A DNA stretch of 64,000 nucleotides from Glebionis coronaria (taxonomy: Eukaryota > Streptophyta > Magnoliopsida > Asterales > Asteraceae): positions 152,765,675-152,829,674 of the forward strand of contig CM046875.1 of the NCBI GenBank assembly GCA_025667525.1. The letters run 5' to 3'. Under the pieces are notes generated by a model that was given only the letters and a program-made list of their open reading frames with translations, was not told the origin of the DNA and made no database searches. The stretch's first letter is position 1. Each line of letters opens with the position of its first letter. A program made the translations under genes and the position numbers. Of this stretch, positions 35,275 to 48,596 are shown one piece after another.

Positions 35275-38021
35275 GTCTTCCGTGTAAAACCTCTGATTTT
35301 ATCTCATTGACTTGGTCAACTGTTGTACTTATTATTTTTAGAATCTATATAATTCCACTTTTATATGACTTATTAATAATCATATACTTTTGTCATACTA
35401 TCATTTCATATTTATTTGTACATTTATATGAACCTCTAGTCTTTATTGACTACGTTGGCAATTGACTGGCCACACCTTTAGTCCTTATGGACTACTTTGG
35501 TAATTGACTGTCCATACCTTTAGTCCTTGTGGACTACTTTGGCAATTGACTGGCCACATGACTGAAACAAGGACTCATCACCTCAGTACACACTTTTGAT
35601 ACACTGTATCATTATTTACTTATTTTATTAAGTACTTGGATTATATTTATATGTATACATTTACATATATTTCATACTATGAATAAACACCTACCACTTT
35701 AAAACAATGTACATTATTTCACATTGTCACTCACTTACTTTATTCAAGTAAAATACTTATAATGATATACTTATTATACTTTCACCAAGTTACCTAAAGG
35801 TTTAACTAAAATACCTAGAAACTTAACAATTGTATACACTATAATACATGGACTATTATTATCTCCCAATACTTGATACAAGTTAACACAATTCTCCAAA
35901 AATGTATATATGTGCCGTGTATATATATATATATATATATACTTACACATTCATAATGGCTTTGTTAACTTGCAAGCAAGCATAAACATATACCTCCACT
36001 TCTGTACTTTCCTTACACATCCCATACCTTCCTTATACTTCACCATGCTCTCTTACACCTCACCATACACAAATACTATGTTTGTCAAATCCTTTTCCCC
36101 CCCTTTGACTTCTCAAAACCTATGGTCAAAACACAAAAATGGGAGGGAAACATGTTTCTAGTTTGAGCATGTGTGGAAATATTTGTATGATTTCTAACTA
36201 TATCTCACAAAATCCTCCCAAGATACATAAGTACAAAACCAATATCCACCAAATCTTCCTATATCCTCAATATAACCGAAATACAAACACACAACATAGA
36301 ACATTTGAAATCAATCTCACTTCACTCTCTCTCAAGAACTCACGGCTAGAATATTACCCCATAACCAAGATCCTTCAAGTTCATTTACTACTCCTAAACC
36401 TATGTCTCATGCATCTTGAATGCTAATCATTATCACTTCTACAACAACCTTGATCTTCAAGACAACAAGGAAGCCCTAGGGGGCATTTATGAAACTTGTA
36501 TTAACCTAATTATGAACCGAATACTAGAAGGACCAAAAGTGACAACATGTGAAACTTTTATAAACCCTAGTTACACGTGTAACTAGGGAGGGACTTGTTT
36601 TGCCATTATTTGAAAGTTAAACGAACCCTAAGAATATTATATTAATATTGCCGCGGGTATTATATATAATCGAGGGTCTAAAACGTAATTTTCCTAAACT
36701 TAAACGAACCCTAATTATATATATAACTTTAATATTAAAAAGGTAAAACTTAAATAATTATAAAAGTCCAACATTCGTTATATTTTCCCAAACCTATAAT
36801 GTAATAATTATACAAATATCGGGGACACTGAATTAAACTAAAATGTTATACATTTTTACAAACGTTATTTATATACACTATATATATTAAACATGTTTAA
36901 CTTATATAAATAAATATATTTTTATTTCTTTTTAGTTTAAATATATATAAAACTTTCTTTTTATAAATATTTAACTCACTTTATAAACAATACAAGTACG
37001 AGGATATTAATTAAACAGATTAATTAATTTAACAATATTATTTATTTTATACTTAAAATAAATACTACTATAACTTGTACAACGATGAACTAAATTACAG
37101 ATATCGTAATTAAATGCTTAAAACCAGTATAAGCATGCTCAGACTTGTTCTGAAACTTTTATGCATTATGTTATGCATTTACTGAGACCTTATAATTATT
37201 TAGGTCGTTGACTGTATCGTGAGCATCATATCAGATTATCTTGTGACAATTTGTTGTACTACTGAGGTGAGTTCATGGCCCCAATTTTGTATATTGATAA
37301 ACTTTTAAATTCTTTTATGGGGAAGAAAACATGCAACATATTTTATTTGATGGACATAAACTGAACCACGAAACCTTGATTACATTTGCCTATTGTAGAT
37401 GAACCCACATGACCCGTGCATCTGAAATTGTTCGAATTATTGAATTGCCTGAATGTTATAAATAGATCTATTTGGGACTGACCATCCCCATATGGGTGAG
37501 TAGCGCTCACTGTGCCTAGGCCAGGACAACATATGTTTCACCTGTCAGAACTTATTATTATTGGGTGCATTTAATTCGAAGGGTCCTCATTTGTTGAGGA
37601 CTTAACTGTCAAGTCTCAATTTCGGGCAATATGGGAATGTAATTACTTTTAAGTGTTGATGCTCTATGCATTACTACTTCAGTGAATGTTTATTGTCCAA
37701 ACTAATTTTATTAAACCTGTGAATTCACCAACTTTATGTTGACTCTCTAAGCATGTTTTCTCAAGAAACTGAAGCAGGTATTGACATGCATGGAATCAAG
37801 CATCATGATAGGATGCATTTATAGAGCTCATCTAGGGTTTTATAAACTAGGGAATGATTCCAAACGCTGAATAATGTTTAAGACAATTTTAATAATATTT
37901 GCACTTTTATTCATGTAATGATAATCTTTTATCTGTTGCTCTACATACTATCTGTTGTTGATCCACCTACGTGACACCCAAATATTATTTCCGCTGCGTT
38001 TGACTCAATTTGGGGGTGTCA
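35275..38021 (+). repeat. Flank, then 5' LTR (3' part certain) of a plus-strand Gypsy element
   Basis: The first about 30 bases finish the broken pseudogene. The right end (GGGGGTGTCA at 38012-38021, followed five bases later by a primer site) is clearly an LTR end. The LTR start was not found: no TGACACCC-like opening is visible, so it may be diverged or truncated. The region is very AT-rich, without ORFs of note, and includes a (TA)n run at about 35918-35940. Confidence 0.55.
35430..35565 (+). repeat. Three tandem copies of a unit of about 53 bp
   Basis: The phrase TAGTCCTTATGGACTACTTTGG followed by AATTGACTGGCCACA recurs with small changes, units starting near 35438, 35491 and 35520-35535. 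Confidence 0.7.
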
Positions 38022-38026
38022 TAGAA

Positions 38027-38038
38027 TGGTATCTGAGC
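38027..38038 (+). other. Primer binding site (initiator tRNA-Met-like)
   Basis: TGGTATCTGAGC, one mismatch from the common TGGTATCAGAGC, six bases after the LTR end at 38021. Fixes plus-strand orientation. Confidence 0.75.
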
Positions 38039-38365
38039 GATAGTTATAGAGAACCAGAACAAAATTTAAATAAATATAAAAATAAATTTTTTATATAAAC
38101 TGGACTATAACTGCTTTAAAAATATTTTGGGATTTTCGGGACTAGTTTAGTTAAGCATATAGAGTGTAGAGCATACATTTTTATGTGGCTATTTGTGCAT
38201 TGATTATTAACATCCGGTTAATTAATCTCATAAGTATTAACGTAACCTTTAACATCGCCATGTTAAACGGCACTATTATATAATTTTATCATTATTCCTA
38301 AAATCTTTTAACTTGAGTAAGATTATACTTACGTCAATTAAAACGATATTATTTTCAGATCTACT

Positions 38366-38818
38366 ATGACATCACCCACTGATACTCCTGCTGCTGTATC
38401 ACCGACATCCGTCTTGCATGGATGGATATCTGCCAGTGAGACAGACGACAGTCACACTTCTGGTGACACCGCTCTCGTTGCTGCACTCATCGCTACTCCA
38501 CCTGTTTCACCTACATCCCCCGCTGGGGAAGAGGTCTAGCCGGCTACTGCCCTACCGCCCTTACCACCAGCTTCCTCACTTCTGGGCTATGCACCCGAGT
38601 CTCTGCCGCCTCGTAAGAGGAGGTACAAGGCACCCGTCGACTCTACTTTTGAGGTCGGCGAGGGTTCAGGTGCGAGGCGCGTGGATCCTATCCAGGTACA
38701 GATTACTGCACTTGCCGCATGCCAGGCACAAGATGTTGCAGAGATTCATACTCTGCTATCTGCCGGACAGCTTGGACGCACTGCTCTGCAGTCGCGTCAG
38801 GACCTTCTATGCTGGACT
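38366..38818 (+). pseudogene. Start of Gypsy Gag (plus strand), split by Tekay-like insertion
   Basis: An ATG at 38366 opens a Pro/Ser/Thr-rich N-terminus with PPRKRRYKAPV, resembling the start of Tekay-like chromovirus Gag. A TAG interrupts at 38537-38539. The reading is cut at 38818 by the minus-strand element starting at 38819. An alternative-frame ORF at 38418-38903 is a shadow. The rest of this element lies beyond the window. Confidence 0.55.
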
Positions 38819-38910
38819 TGTAACACCCCACTTGGATAAGTGGACCGTTACGTGTATTTATGGCGTGTCATCAAAACATAAGGTAAATGTCCTAAAACAT
38901 TAACTGACCA
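38819..38910 (-). repeat. 3' LTR of Tekay-like element, first piece
   Basis: Matches 59416-59507 almost exactly, ending in GACCA, the target of the Athila-like insertion. Confidence 0.9.
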
Positions 38911-41900
38911 TGATATAGTGATTTTACTACCCTTTAGGAAAAGAGCGTAAAAAGCGGTAAGTATTAACGAGCGGTTTAGGAAAACCACAAGTTATGACCC
39001 AATGAGTGGGAATCGTTCTCTCGAGGAGGCTAGTGCGTTGTGAATTGAATGATTGATTATGTTTTTGATTATTAACTAGAAGAAAAGAAGAGAAAATGAC
39101 GAAGACGAAAAAAATAGAAAAATAAGGCGAAAACACTACTAGAAAGTTACGACGTAGAACGTAAAAAGCACAAAATTTAAAATTTTAATCTAAAAATTCC
39201 TAAAAATTACTAAAAAATCCCAATTAATATTCTAAGAGTTTACAAAAAATCCAAACTTGCCAAAACCTTTTAATTAATTTAATAATGACTTTTTAATGCT
39301 AATTAAAGCCCTAAAAATCACTTTTAAACATTAAAAAGCCCTAAACAAGATTTTATAGTTTGTAAACCTCAAAAACAACCTAATTAAGCTAAAAACTATT
39401 TTTAAAAATTTTAAAACCAAATTAAACTATTTTTTTAACTCCTAAAAACTATTAAAATCTATTAAATCTTAAATTAATTCTAAAAATTAATTGAAAAGCC
39501 TAAAAATTATTCTACAAATGGGAAAAGTCCTAATTAATGATAAAGAACCTAGGAAAAATGAAAAAGAAATAAAAATAAAACTTTGACTTTTTATGAATAA
39601 AATAATATTAAAATAATCTAAAAAATTAAAAGTTCTTAAATAAATTCTAAAAAATTCTCAAAAATCCTAAATATTCTAACTAAGAAGAAAATGTAAATTA
39701 AAGTTTCTAAAACCTATTAATTAATTTTATATTAATTTTTAAACTTGCTTAAAAATCCTAAAATCTTATAAAATTAAAAATAAGCCAAATTGAAAACCTA
39801 ATAAGCTGTAAACCTCAAAATATTATTTTAAAAGCTAAAAATAATTTTTCCTAAAATTTAAAACTCTTTTTTCTATTTTTTATTGATTTTTTAAAATACG
39901 GGTATTAAATAAATGATAAAAAATAAATAAATAAAAGGAAAAATGTGAAACCAAGTTGGAAAAATCACAAACTTAATAAGGATCCTATGAAAAATAAGCT
40001 AAACAAAAATAGCTTAATAAATAAGCTAGAAAAGGAAAAAAATAGCTACGGCTTATTATAAAGCTAGGAATGAAAAATGGGGTTAAATAAAGTTTGTTTG
40101 CAATCCATAACATGAAAAAGCGTCTAGATTACCGGTAGAGCTCCTAACCCTCCTTCGAGATGTTTGGGGTTCGAGTCCGGTACGGGCGACTTTTTATAAA
40201 AGTTTTTCTTTTTTTATTTTTTCTTTTACAGACCAAACAGTAACCTCTATAGCTTATAAACACAAACACAAAACCTTTTTTAACAATGATTAAGCCCAGG
40301 TTTAGACCAAAAACGTGCCAGTTTAAACTTGAACACAAGTTCTTTGTTTCTGCTTATCTTCACAGGTGGTGAAGGCCAAGAGGGCTTGGCTTGTGGATTG
40401 TTTGTGTGATTTTAATTGGACAGGGGGGCACCCTTGTGCTCTTTGGAGCACAAGGAGTCACTGAATAGCAAATCAAATAGCACTTAGCACTCAAAATTCT
40501 CAAACCAAGCACACCAAAGCTAAAGAGAGTTGCTGTGATAATTTAGACTAGGACTGTGGGTGTTTAGCTAACAGATTGCACAAAAGTGGGTTTCAACCTC
40601 CCAAATCTTGCATAGACATGCACCAAGTAGCATACAATTAACTCTAATAACTCAATTAACCCTACACTAAACAGGTTTCACAAGATCAAGCACAATTCAA
40701 GAGCAAAATAAACAGAAAAAGAGGCCAACAGATTTTAGCTAAGCTATTTCCTTTTTTAAACACACCATTTGCTTAAAACCTTTTCCAAATTACAACCTAA
40801 GTTAACTACAACCTATATCAACCTATTTTAACCTTGCTAACACCCTTTTCAAACACATTCAAAGATATTGTACCCTGCTTAAACAGAGATCCAAACACCT
40901 TTTTAAAATCTATTTTTCAACTTTTATCAAACCAAAGCACCTTAAACCTATTCAAACTGATCCTATGATCATCCAATATGCATACAAACTCACAAGAACA
41001 TAAATCAAACAGCTTAGCACACTTATGCAGCTAAATCAAACAATATCCGATACACTCACTTTTTTCTGAAAATTTTAAAAGGGAAAAAAGAAGTTACCTT
41101 AGAACCCTACAATCCAGGGTTCTTGTGGATGATAATCCACCTCCTATACCAACTCGGGTTGGTGCTGAAACAATGATCAATCAACCTCCAAATGCTGCTA
41201 AGAAAAAAAAGAGAAAACAGGCACAAACAATACCACTGTTTACTTTTTACTTTCTTAAAATTTTTACACAAATCTTTCAAACTTAACACCATGTTTTAAC
41301 AACTTTTTCACTTTCAGAAAATGTAAGTTCTTAGTCCACTTTCACTTTCCAAGAAATTCCATTTTCTGAAAATAGAAAATTTTTAAAACCTTTTTGAAAA
41401 CTTTTAAAAATCAAACTCAAACCTTTTGAAATTGGAACTCAGCTTTTGCATACAACATTCACCAACTTTTATCAAGATTAAAAAGGAATTACAATTGTAT
41501 ACCACAAATACCAAACTTTTAATTTTATATAAAAAGGAAATACAAGTGCTATGCCAAAACTGGAACAAAAGGTGAATGAACAGGCTCATCCCCTTTAAAT
41601 ACAACTTAAAAGACTATTCTAGAATATGAAACCCTAGCTACTGAAATCTCCAAAGTGCCCTTGAAGATTTGACTGAAAATGGGTCAAAATTCACCCATGT
41701 GATGCTTGTACTGGATGCCAGCTTGGAATCTTCAATCTTGGACGTTTAAACAATCTTGGGGACAAAGGAGTTGATCTCCCACGTTAAATTGGTCGGGTGT
41801 GGGGTTTTGTGTGAAAGTGATGTAGCAGGGGAAGGCTGGGGAGAGGACCACAGGCCACGTGGCAAGATTTTAAGAGGTGGGTTTGGGTGTGGGGATGTTT

Positions 41901-42705
41901 AATTAGTGATCTGGAGGGATTTAGGGTAAAACCCTTTGATTTGGGTGAGATTGGAACTGGGGTGATTTAGGGTTTATCAGGATTAAGGGGGGTGTTTTGA
42001 TTCGTTTTGGGGTAATTAACATTTTAAATTAATGTTATGGAGGGAAGTAATGTGGGGTTGACTGGAGTTGACCAAGTTTAACTTAATAAACCGGGTTGGT
42101 TAATGGGTAGGGTTATGGGTTTGGGTAGGGTATTGGGTAAATGGGTGGGTGAGGGTGACGTGGCTTTGTCTGGTTGGGTGGGAGAGTTTGGGTAGTTGGC
42201 AGATTAGGTCCCCAAGCATTTCATTTTCTTTCACTTTGTTTTTAAATGCTGTCAGCGCCCAATTATGCCTTGTCAACTTTTGACAACTTGTCAAAAGTGG
42301 CACAAAGTCTTCCAAAAACTTTTCCAAGGGGTATTTAATGTATATTCATGATTTTCCAAGGACTGATCTTGTACAATCTTCAAACATAAAGGATCATACT
42401 TGTACATTTGATAATTTGAGGGTCAAATGTGACAAGTTCTTCAAAGATGAGGGACTAATTTTGCCAATCTTCAATTCTTCAAGGGTCTTTTTGAAAATTC
42501 CAAACTTGGGCCCGGTTCATTGTGCGACTTCGTTTCCCGTGTTCGTTTTTGATTGATTCTTGTGTTCTTTTGCCAATTCCTCAATATCCGTACCTAAAAA
42601 TACACAAGTAACAAACACGAGCATATATTTGGTCTATTTTATGATATTTTATGCATTTTAAGGCCGATTTGGACGATGAGACCATGTATAAAAGCAGTCT
42701 CATCA
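38911..42705 (-). repeat. 3' LTR of Athila-like copy 2 (3795 bp)
   Basis: Opens TGATATAG, closes CTCATCA. Differs from the 5' LTR by scattered substitutions (for example near 39666, 40160, 40512 and 41048) and a one-base A-run change near 41210. Contains a tRNA-like module at 40120-40195. Confidence 0.95.
40120..40195 (+). other. tRNA-like Pol III promoter module in LTR (3' copy)
   Basis: TAGATTACCGGTAGAGC (40125-40141) resembles an A box of tRNA genes. GGTTCGAGTCC (40168-40178) is a near-perfect B box 43 bases on. The module ends GGGCGAC then TTTTT (40191-40195), a Pol III terminator. It is antisense to the element. A full cloverleaf does not close well, so it is a tRNA relic or SINE head rather than a working tRNA. 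Confidence 0.6.
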
Positions 42706-42716
42706 CTCCCCCATAC
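42706..42716 (-). other. Polypurine tract of Athila-like copy 2
   Basis: Minus strand AGTATGGGGGAG directly before the 3' LTR start TGATGAGAC. Confidence 0.85.
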
Positions 42717-44613
42717 TAAACCATTGTCGTGCCCTCACGCAATGCTAGAATAAAGTATCAAAGCATCTCCAAAATTTAATTTTATTCACTTTTATTTAAA
42801 TGATAACTAGCTACACTACACTATTGCTACTACTTGTGTTTTAGACATAATGCATGATTCTCATCGCAAAATGGGACGTTTAGGTTCATAGAATAAGAAC
42901 ACGTGAATGCTTCGCTAGAAATAATTTCGTCGTCCTCGATTTTCACCTTAATTCCATGCTAAGCGTGCAACGAGATCATTGTCATTATAAGTTAGTAATG
43001 CTAACACTACTCATATGCCCTAATCACGTACTTATCCTCCCATTATTCCTAAGTTGTATCTCTTATATTTTATTATGTCTTAATGATCACGAGGATACAT
43101 CATTGACTTATGTGATAATAGAGATTTAGGTCTAAAAATAGAGTCCTAACGGTGTAACTAAGACCATCAAATCAATAACCCCTCCTAATAGACGACGATG
43201 TCAAAAAATTAAGTTGACAAAAAGAATCGATAAACACGGTTTTATAATGGTTTTGAACATGAGACTTATTACCAAGACTTTTATACGCCCCCTAACGGAA
43301 GGGCCTTATTATCTTTGGTTTACCTCCATCTTTTATTCAACTTCGCCATGAAGCTTTTATTATGACTTCGGTCTTGCCTTGCCTTTTATTATCCGCCTAA
43401 TCGGTGGTTTTATTAGCCAAAGACGTATATCCTCACGCTAAAGCGAATTTTGGATCTTTAAAGCTTCGAAGATTAAGGCTTGATTCACTTTCAATTTTGC
43501 ATAGATTTTAGGCCTTGTGGGGCTTCAAATTGTTTGCTAGATTTAGGTGAGCACTTGAAATCTTATTATTAGGTGAAGCTTTCGATTATTCGGGTGCCAA
43601 TACTTCAAAACCGTGACGCTGGCGATACCTTAGTGTCTTCCCAATTTAATTACACGGAAGCTACTAGAAAAGACTAGAAACCCAACAATCCTAACTAAAC
43701 CGCTAAGTCAATATTTATTAAGCAAAAAATATTTACAAGCGAAGGGAGAATAAGCAAACAACGAGAACACATGAGTTTTTGAAAGAATACGAGTACTCTA
43801 CGTTTAGCATAGTAACTTATAATTAACTCTATCATTTATCGTCCTCATTTAAGAGACTTAGCCTAATGTGTAGTTAAGGAATCAAAGCTAAGTGCTCAAC
43901 ACGCACGGTCGAGTCAAAAATTACTCTTATTCTCGCCATCGGAAAATCTATATTCGTGTCTTCAAACACTTATAAAACATGAGAAAAATTTTAAAATTTG
44001 GCCATTTTTAGCCTTATTTTGCAAGAAAATGATAAACAAAACGATAAACTTTGGAAAGCGTGAAGGTTTGGCAAGGCAAGTAACTATTCACCCCCCCATA
44101 CTAAAGTTAAACATTGTCCTCAATGTTTCGAGTCTAGGGGTACAAACACCCCCATACTAGAGACGTAGTCGAATGCCTAATCTAGCATGGAAAGGGTGTA
44201 ACCATTAAATTAATAGCCGTTTATGAAGTGTGCTATAAACCTAAGGTTAGAACATAAAAGGATATATCATATGGATATTGGGAATGGCCTCCAAAGCAAA
44301 CGATCGAGTGCTCCCATGAAACGAACACGAGAGGCTCCAATCGTGAAGATGATGATCTAAAAGACACAATTTACAAACAACCACGGAACAAAGGTTGGAA
44401 GGGCACAAATCCCCTCACATTAAACTAATTAGAAAGCAATAATATGTACATGGATAAGCATGGGTCTCCCCCACGAGGCACCTTGTTTTTGATAACCGAG
44501 TCAAAAGCTCGACTCGAATCCCCATAAATGTGATCATTTAGGGATAATCATGGTATGGTCAATTTTTGGTGGGGCTTACATGATAATCAAGGCCCAAAAG
44601 TACGTGGAGTACT
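42717..44613 (-). other. Non-coding internal region where pol would be
   Basis: About 1.9 kb between the gag stop and the purine tract with no RT, RNase H or integrase motif in any frame and only very short ORFs. Confidence 0.75.
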
Positions 44614-47600
44614 TTAAAAATCCGATAAACGTATACCGGGGTCAAAGATAGCGTCCTCGTTTTCGGATGAAAGACGAGATAACACAACTCCAACACAAAT
44701 CCCAATGGGATAGAAGAAAATAGGAGAGAAGAAATAGAAGGGTGGGACAATGGGTAAGTCATAACATTGAGCTACTCGAGGTAGACTCGCACCAATCAAA
44801 TGAAAAGATTTTCCATTTATTACATCGGTGGAAGACCGAGATTTCCCTATAAAAGCAATTCCAGGATCAAATATCTCGTCCTCGGTGGAGAAAGGGGAGG
44901 GAACATAAGGGGCTTCCCCCACACTAAGTCCACACAAAGCATCGTCAAAAGGAGAAGACGAGCTTGTAGTACTCAATAAACGCGGTGATGACGGAGTTAG
45001 AATTGTAGAAAAATCTTTTAAATTAAATTCAAAATCTTTTCCTTTTTCATCTTTAAAACTCTCCTTGTGAAAACCCGATTTAATTATGTCAAAAATATTT
45101 GGTGTATCTAAAACAATGTTAGTCACACTAAAAATTCTCACATTTTGAAAACGTTTTGGTTTAGGTGGTGGCAAGTTTTCAAATCTTTTGTCAACAAAGA
45201 AAACCTCCCCATCGGGATCAACGTATTCATCATCCGAAGAATCACTCGAGATTGGAATCATAGGCTTAACACTCTTAACCTCCATCGGCGGAGGGGATGG
45301 AACTTCATTTTTCTCAACAACTCCTAAAACTCTATTTGAAATCTTTTGACAAATGTTTTTGATAGGATTGACATTGTACAAAGATGTGATCGAATAAACA
45401 TGAGAAAGAGTGGAGTTTTGGGTTGCATTAATGACGAGTTCTTCCTCATTGAAACGAAGAGTGATTTTTCTTGCATGCACATCGATAAGTGCTCTCGAGG
45501 TATCCAAAAAAGATCGACCTAAAATTAACGGAACTTTAGGATCGATGGGAATATCAACAACAATGAAGTCCACGGGATAATAGAATTTCCCAACTTTCAC
45601 AAAGACGTCCTCGGCAACTCCACAAGCTAGAATCGTAGAATGATCGGCCATTTCGATTGACATTCTTGAAGGAGTGAGATTTGGAAGATTGAGCGATTTA
45701 AAAATCTCGAGAGGCATCAAATTAATACTAGCGCCAAGATCGGCCAAGGCGTAGCATTCTTCCATGTCTTGGATAGCACATGGGATTAAAAACTTTCCAG
45801 GATCACCGACTTTTTGAGGTATGCGGCTTAGAAAAACCGAAGAACAACTAGACGATTTTTGCAATTTCTCTTTGTTATTCAACATACTTTTGAAGTTCGC
45901 GGCAAATCGAGGCATCATGACTAAGGCGTCGGCAAAACTTATATTGAAATGCAAGTCACGAAACATTTTCATAAAGAGTTCAAATTGATAATTATTTCGT
46001 TCTTGTGCCTTTTCCTTGTCTCGTCTTGATGGGTAGGGTAAAGGTGGTGTGGGTTGGGGCAAATTAGGCATAGGCATCGGCCTTGGAATCTCGGGTTCCA
46101 TGATGGGTATAGGTTCAACCGTAGGTGTGGTTTGAGCGGTACTTCGTGGGCTTGTAATGTGCTCCTTTTCAACCACAACCTCGGGTTCTTTCTCTTTTTC
46201 CTTCTCCATAGAAGTACTTGGACGAGAAATGGGTTCTTTGAAAGTTTTACCACTACGAGTGGCAATAACCTTCAATTCTCCTTTCGGGTTCACGATGGTA
46301 TCACTAGGAAGACCACCCGAAGAAGAGGGCTTACACATGATAGCTTCAAACATCTTAGCCATACGGTCTTCAAACTTAGATTGCCTAGCATCCGCTTTTA
46401 ACAACTCTTGCTTAATCTCATGTTGTCCTTGCTCCATTTTTTGTTGATTTTGTTGGAGTCGTGTGACATTTCCTTCCATTTTATTTGCATGAGTTTTAAG
46501 TTCATTAGGAAGTTCGGTTTTAAGCTCGTTTTTCAACTCGGATCTTAAGCTAATCATCTCACGTTGCATGTTGTCAAACTTAGCATCATTAGCCTTAGCA
46601 TAATCTAAAAATTCTCCTTGCAAATTTTTAGTGTGAGCATTTTGAAAACCTTGAGTAGGAGTTTGAAAATCACGATTTTGGTTTTGGTTTGAAATTTGCC
46701 CATTTCCACTTTGGTAATTACCCTTGTTATAATTCCTTTGATTTCCTTGGTAATTTCCACCTTGATTGTTGTTTCGATAGTTATTAGCATTTTGATTTTG
46801 TGGAGCTTGATTTTGGCGGGAACCTTGACCGATTTGGTTATAAGTTCCCGTGGCTACATAAGCATTCGAAGTGTTACCATCCGCGGTAATGCACTCGGAA
46901 AAATCATGAGCTCCACCACATGAAATACAACTCTTAGCAACCGCTTTAACCGAAGCGGTGTTTGAAGCTTCTTGAGCTTTCCAATGAGACATAAGAGTCG
47001 AAAACCTATCGAAAAACCGATTCTCCTCATTTGCTTCATCTTGCAAGGCATTAATGGAACGAGACGATGACGAGCCCAAATTGGCAACACTCGGTGTGTT
47101 ACGAGGGCTATAGACCTTAGACCTATTTTATATGATTTTCAAAGCCTCATTGGTCGTTTTGCACAAAAAATTACCACCCGCGGCGGCATTTAAATAATCT
47201 CGTTCATGTTCATTAAGCCCATTATAAAAAGTGTCAATTTGATGCAATTCGGAAAAATCATGGTGTGGACATTCATGTAACATTTCTTTAAACCTTTCCC
47301 AAGCCATTGAAAAACTTTCATTTGGTCTCTGTGTAAAACGTGAAATCTCGTTTTTCAAATGTGTTGTCTTAGATGGTGGAAAAAATTGATTCACAAATTT
47401 AGACACGAGATCGGCCCATGTCAAAATCGAATTCGGCGGTTCTTTCTCAAGACAAATCTTGGCGGGTCCATCTAACGAGTAAGGAAACAACATCATCTTA
47501 ATGGCATCGTGTGGTACATCTTTAAACTTGCTTGTCGCGGTAAGACGATTAAATTGCCTAATGTGATAATGTGGGTTGTCTTTTTCGTGACCGCGAAACT

Positions 47601-47874
47601 TGTTTGCTTGAAGCATAGACATTAAACCCGTCTTGATCTCAAAGTTCTCCGCAAGGATGGCGGGAATCACAATGGCCTCTCCAAAACCCTCGGTGGGTGC
47701 TTGAAGCAACTCCATCATAGTACGATTAGCCATGATAGCTTCTTGTTCTACAATAGGTTCCTCACTTGGAGACTCCTCACTAGAATGAGTGAGTGATTTG
47801 TTTCTTCGTTTACGAGCACGTCTAGCTTTAGAGCGAGTTTGCATAAACGTCACGTACAACGAGAAGGCGAGCAA
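44614..47874 (-). pseudogene. Athila-type Gag-protease ORF with one nonsense codon
   Basis: Same protein as at 44-3371, about 1,086 codons. The start is 47874, or more likely the inner Met at 47844 that matches copy 1. Order: basic N-terminus; Gag domain with KFRGHEKDNPHYHIR and KDVPHDAIKMMLFPYSLDG; zinc knuckle CISCGGAHDFSEC near 46935-46895; NQN-rich stretch; Lys/Glu coiled-coil-like region; Pro-rich linker; protease with ADLGASINLMP near 45755-45728; acidic C-terminus ending at 44614. The only lesion is a Glu codon turned to TAA near 47127, where copy 1 reads on. The Trp lost in copy 1 is intact here. Confidence 0.88.
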
Positions 47875-48575
47875 AGAAGATTCTTTTTGGTATTTTGTGT
47901 TTTTTCAATTTTTTTTTGTGGTTTTTGATTGTATTAACCTTTTTTGGAATTTTGGTGAATGTATTAAGTAGACAATGAGTCCACAAATCTCCTCACTAAT
48001 CAAATCTCTTGATTAAAAAGGCCTCAAGGAATGAAAACGATCACGTGGAGTGAACGCCTTCGATGACTTTAGAACGATGGTGGAACACCAAATCGTTCAA
48101 GAGGGTTTAATCAAATGGAAACCAAGAAAATATATATGATATGTAATAATACTTTGGGCGGCAAAACCCTCGATTCACTCTCAAAATCAAATACGCACAA
48201 GCAAGCGGAGGAAACGAGGCGGCGCGAAGCACTTAAGAGCCTTTTTCCTTTAGGTTGTGAAATACAACCGCCTTATACCCACCTTATAGTTTGTATTATC
48301 AAGATTAAGCTTTACGAAAGTATTTATCTATTTTTGCCTTTTTCTTTGGTTTGAGATTCGAATACAATGATCGAGTGATGAAATCCCGAATCAAGGTTGT
48401 GATTGCTCACGTATTTGGAGTACTTGTGTATTTATTGTTCTACGTATACAATATAGTAATAATATTCACACAAAAACCGAAAAACGATAATACGTATTAA
48501 TAGAGTGCTATTAATACAAATACTAATATGGCTAATATAGAAAAACAACAATTGTCAATCAAAACACAACACGCC
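47875..48575 (-). other. Leader between primer site and gag
   Basis: About 700 bases without coding features. It aligns with the leader of copy 1 (3372-4093), including the ACTTTGGGCGGCAAAACCCTC phrase. Confidence 0.7.
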
Positions 48576-48593
48576 TCCTCGGCAGCGGCGCCA
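48576..48593 (-). other. Primer binding site (tRNA-Asp-like)
   Basis: Minus strand TGGCGCCGCTGCCGAGGA, two bases from the Athila tRNA-Asp site, three bases from the LTR end at 48597. Confidence 0.85.
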
Positions 48594-48596
48594 TTT

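Noticed and set aside
38927..39136. ORFs repeated identically at 38927/48613, 40144/49830, 41404/51089, 42100/51785 and 42338/52023
   Set aside because: Identical pairs because they sit in the two LTRs of one young element; short, no domains, some overlap the tRNA-like module.
40120..40195. Functional tRNA gene
   Set aside because: A and B boxes and terminator are present, but acceptor and other stems do not pair properly; kept only as a tRNA-like module.
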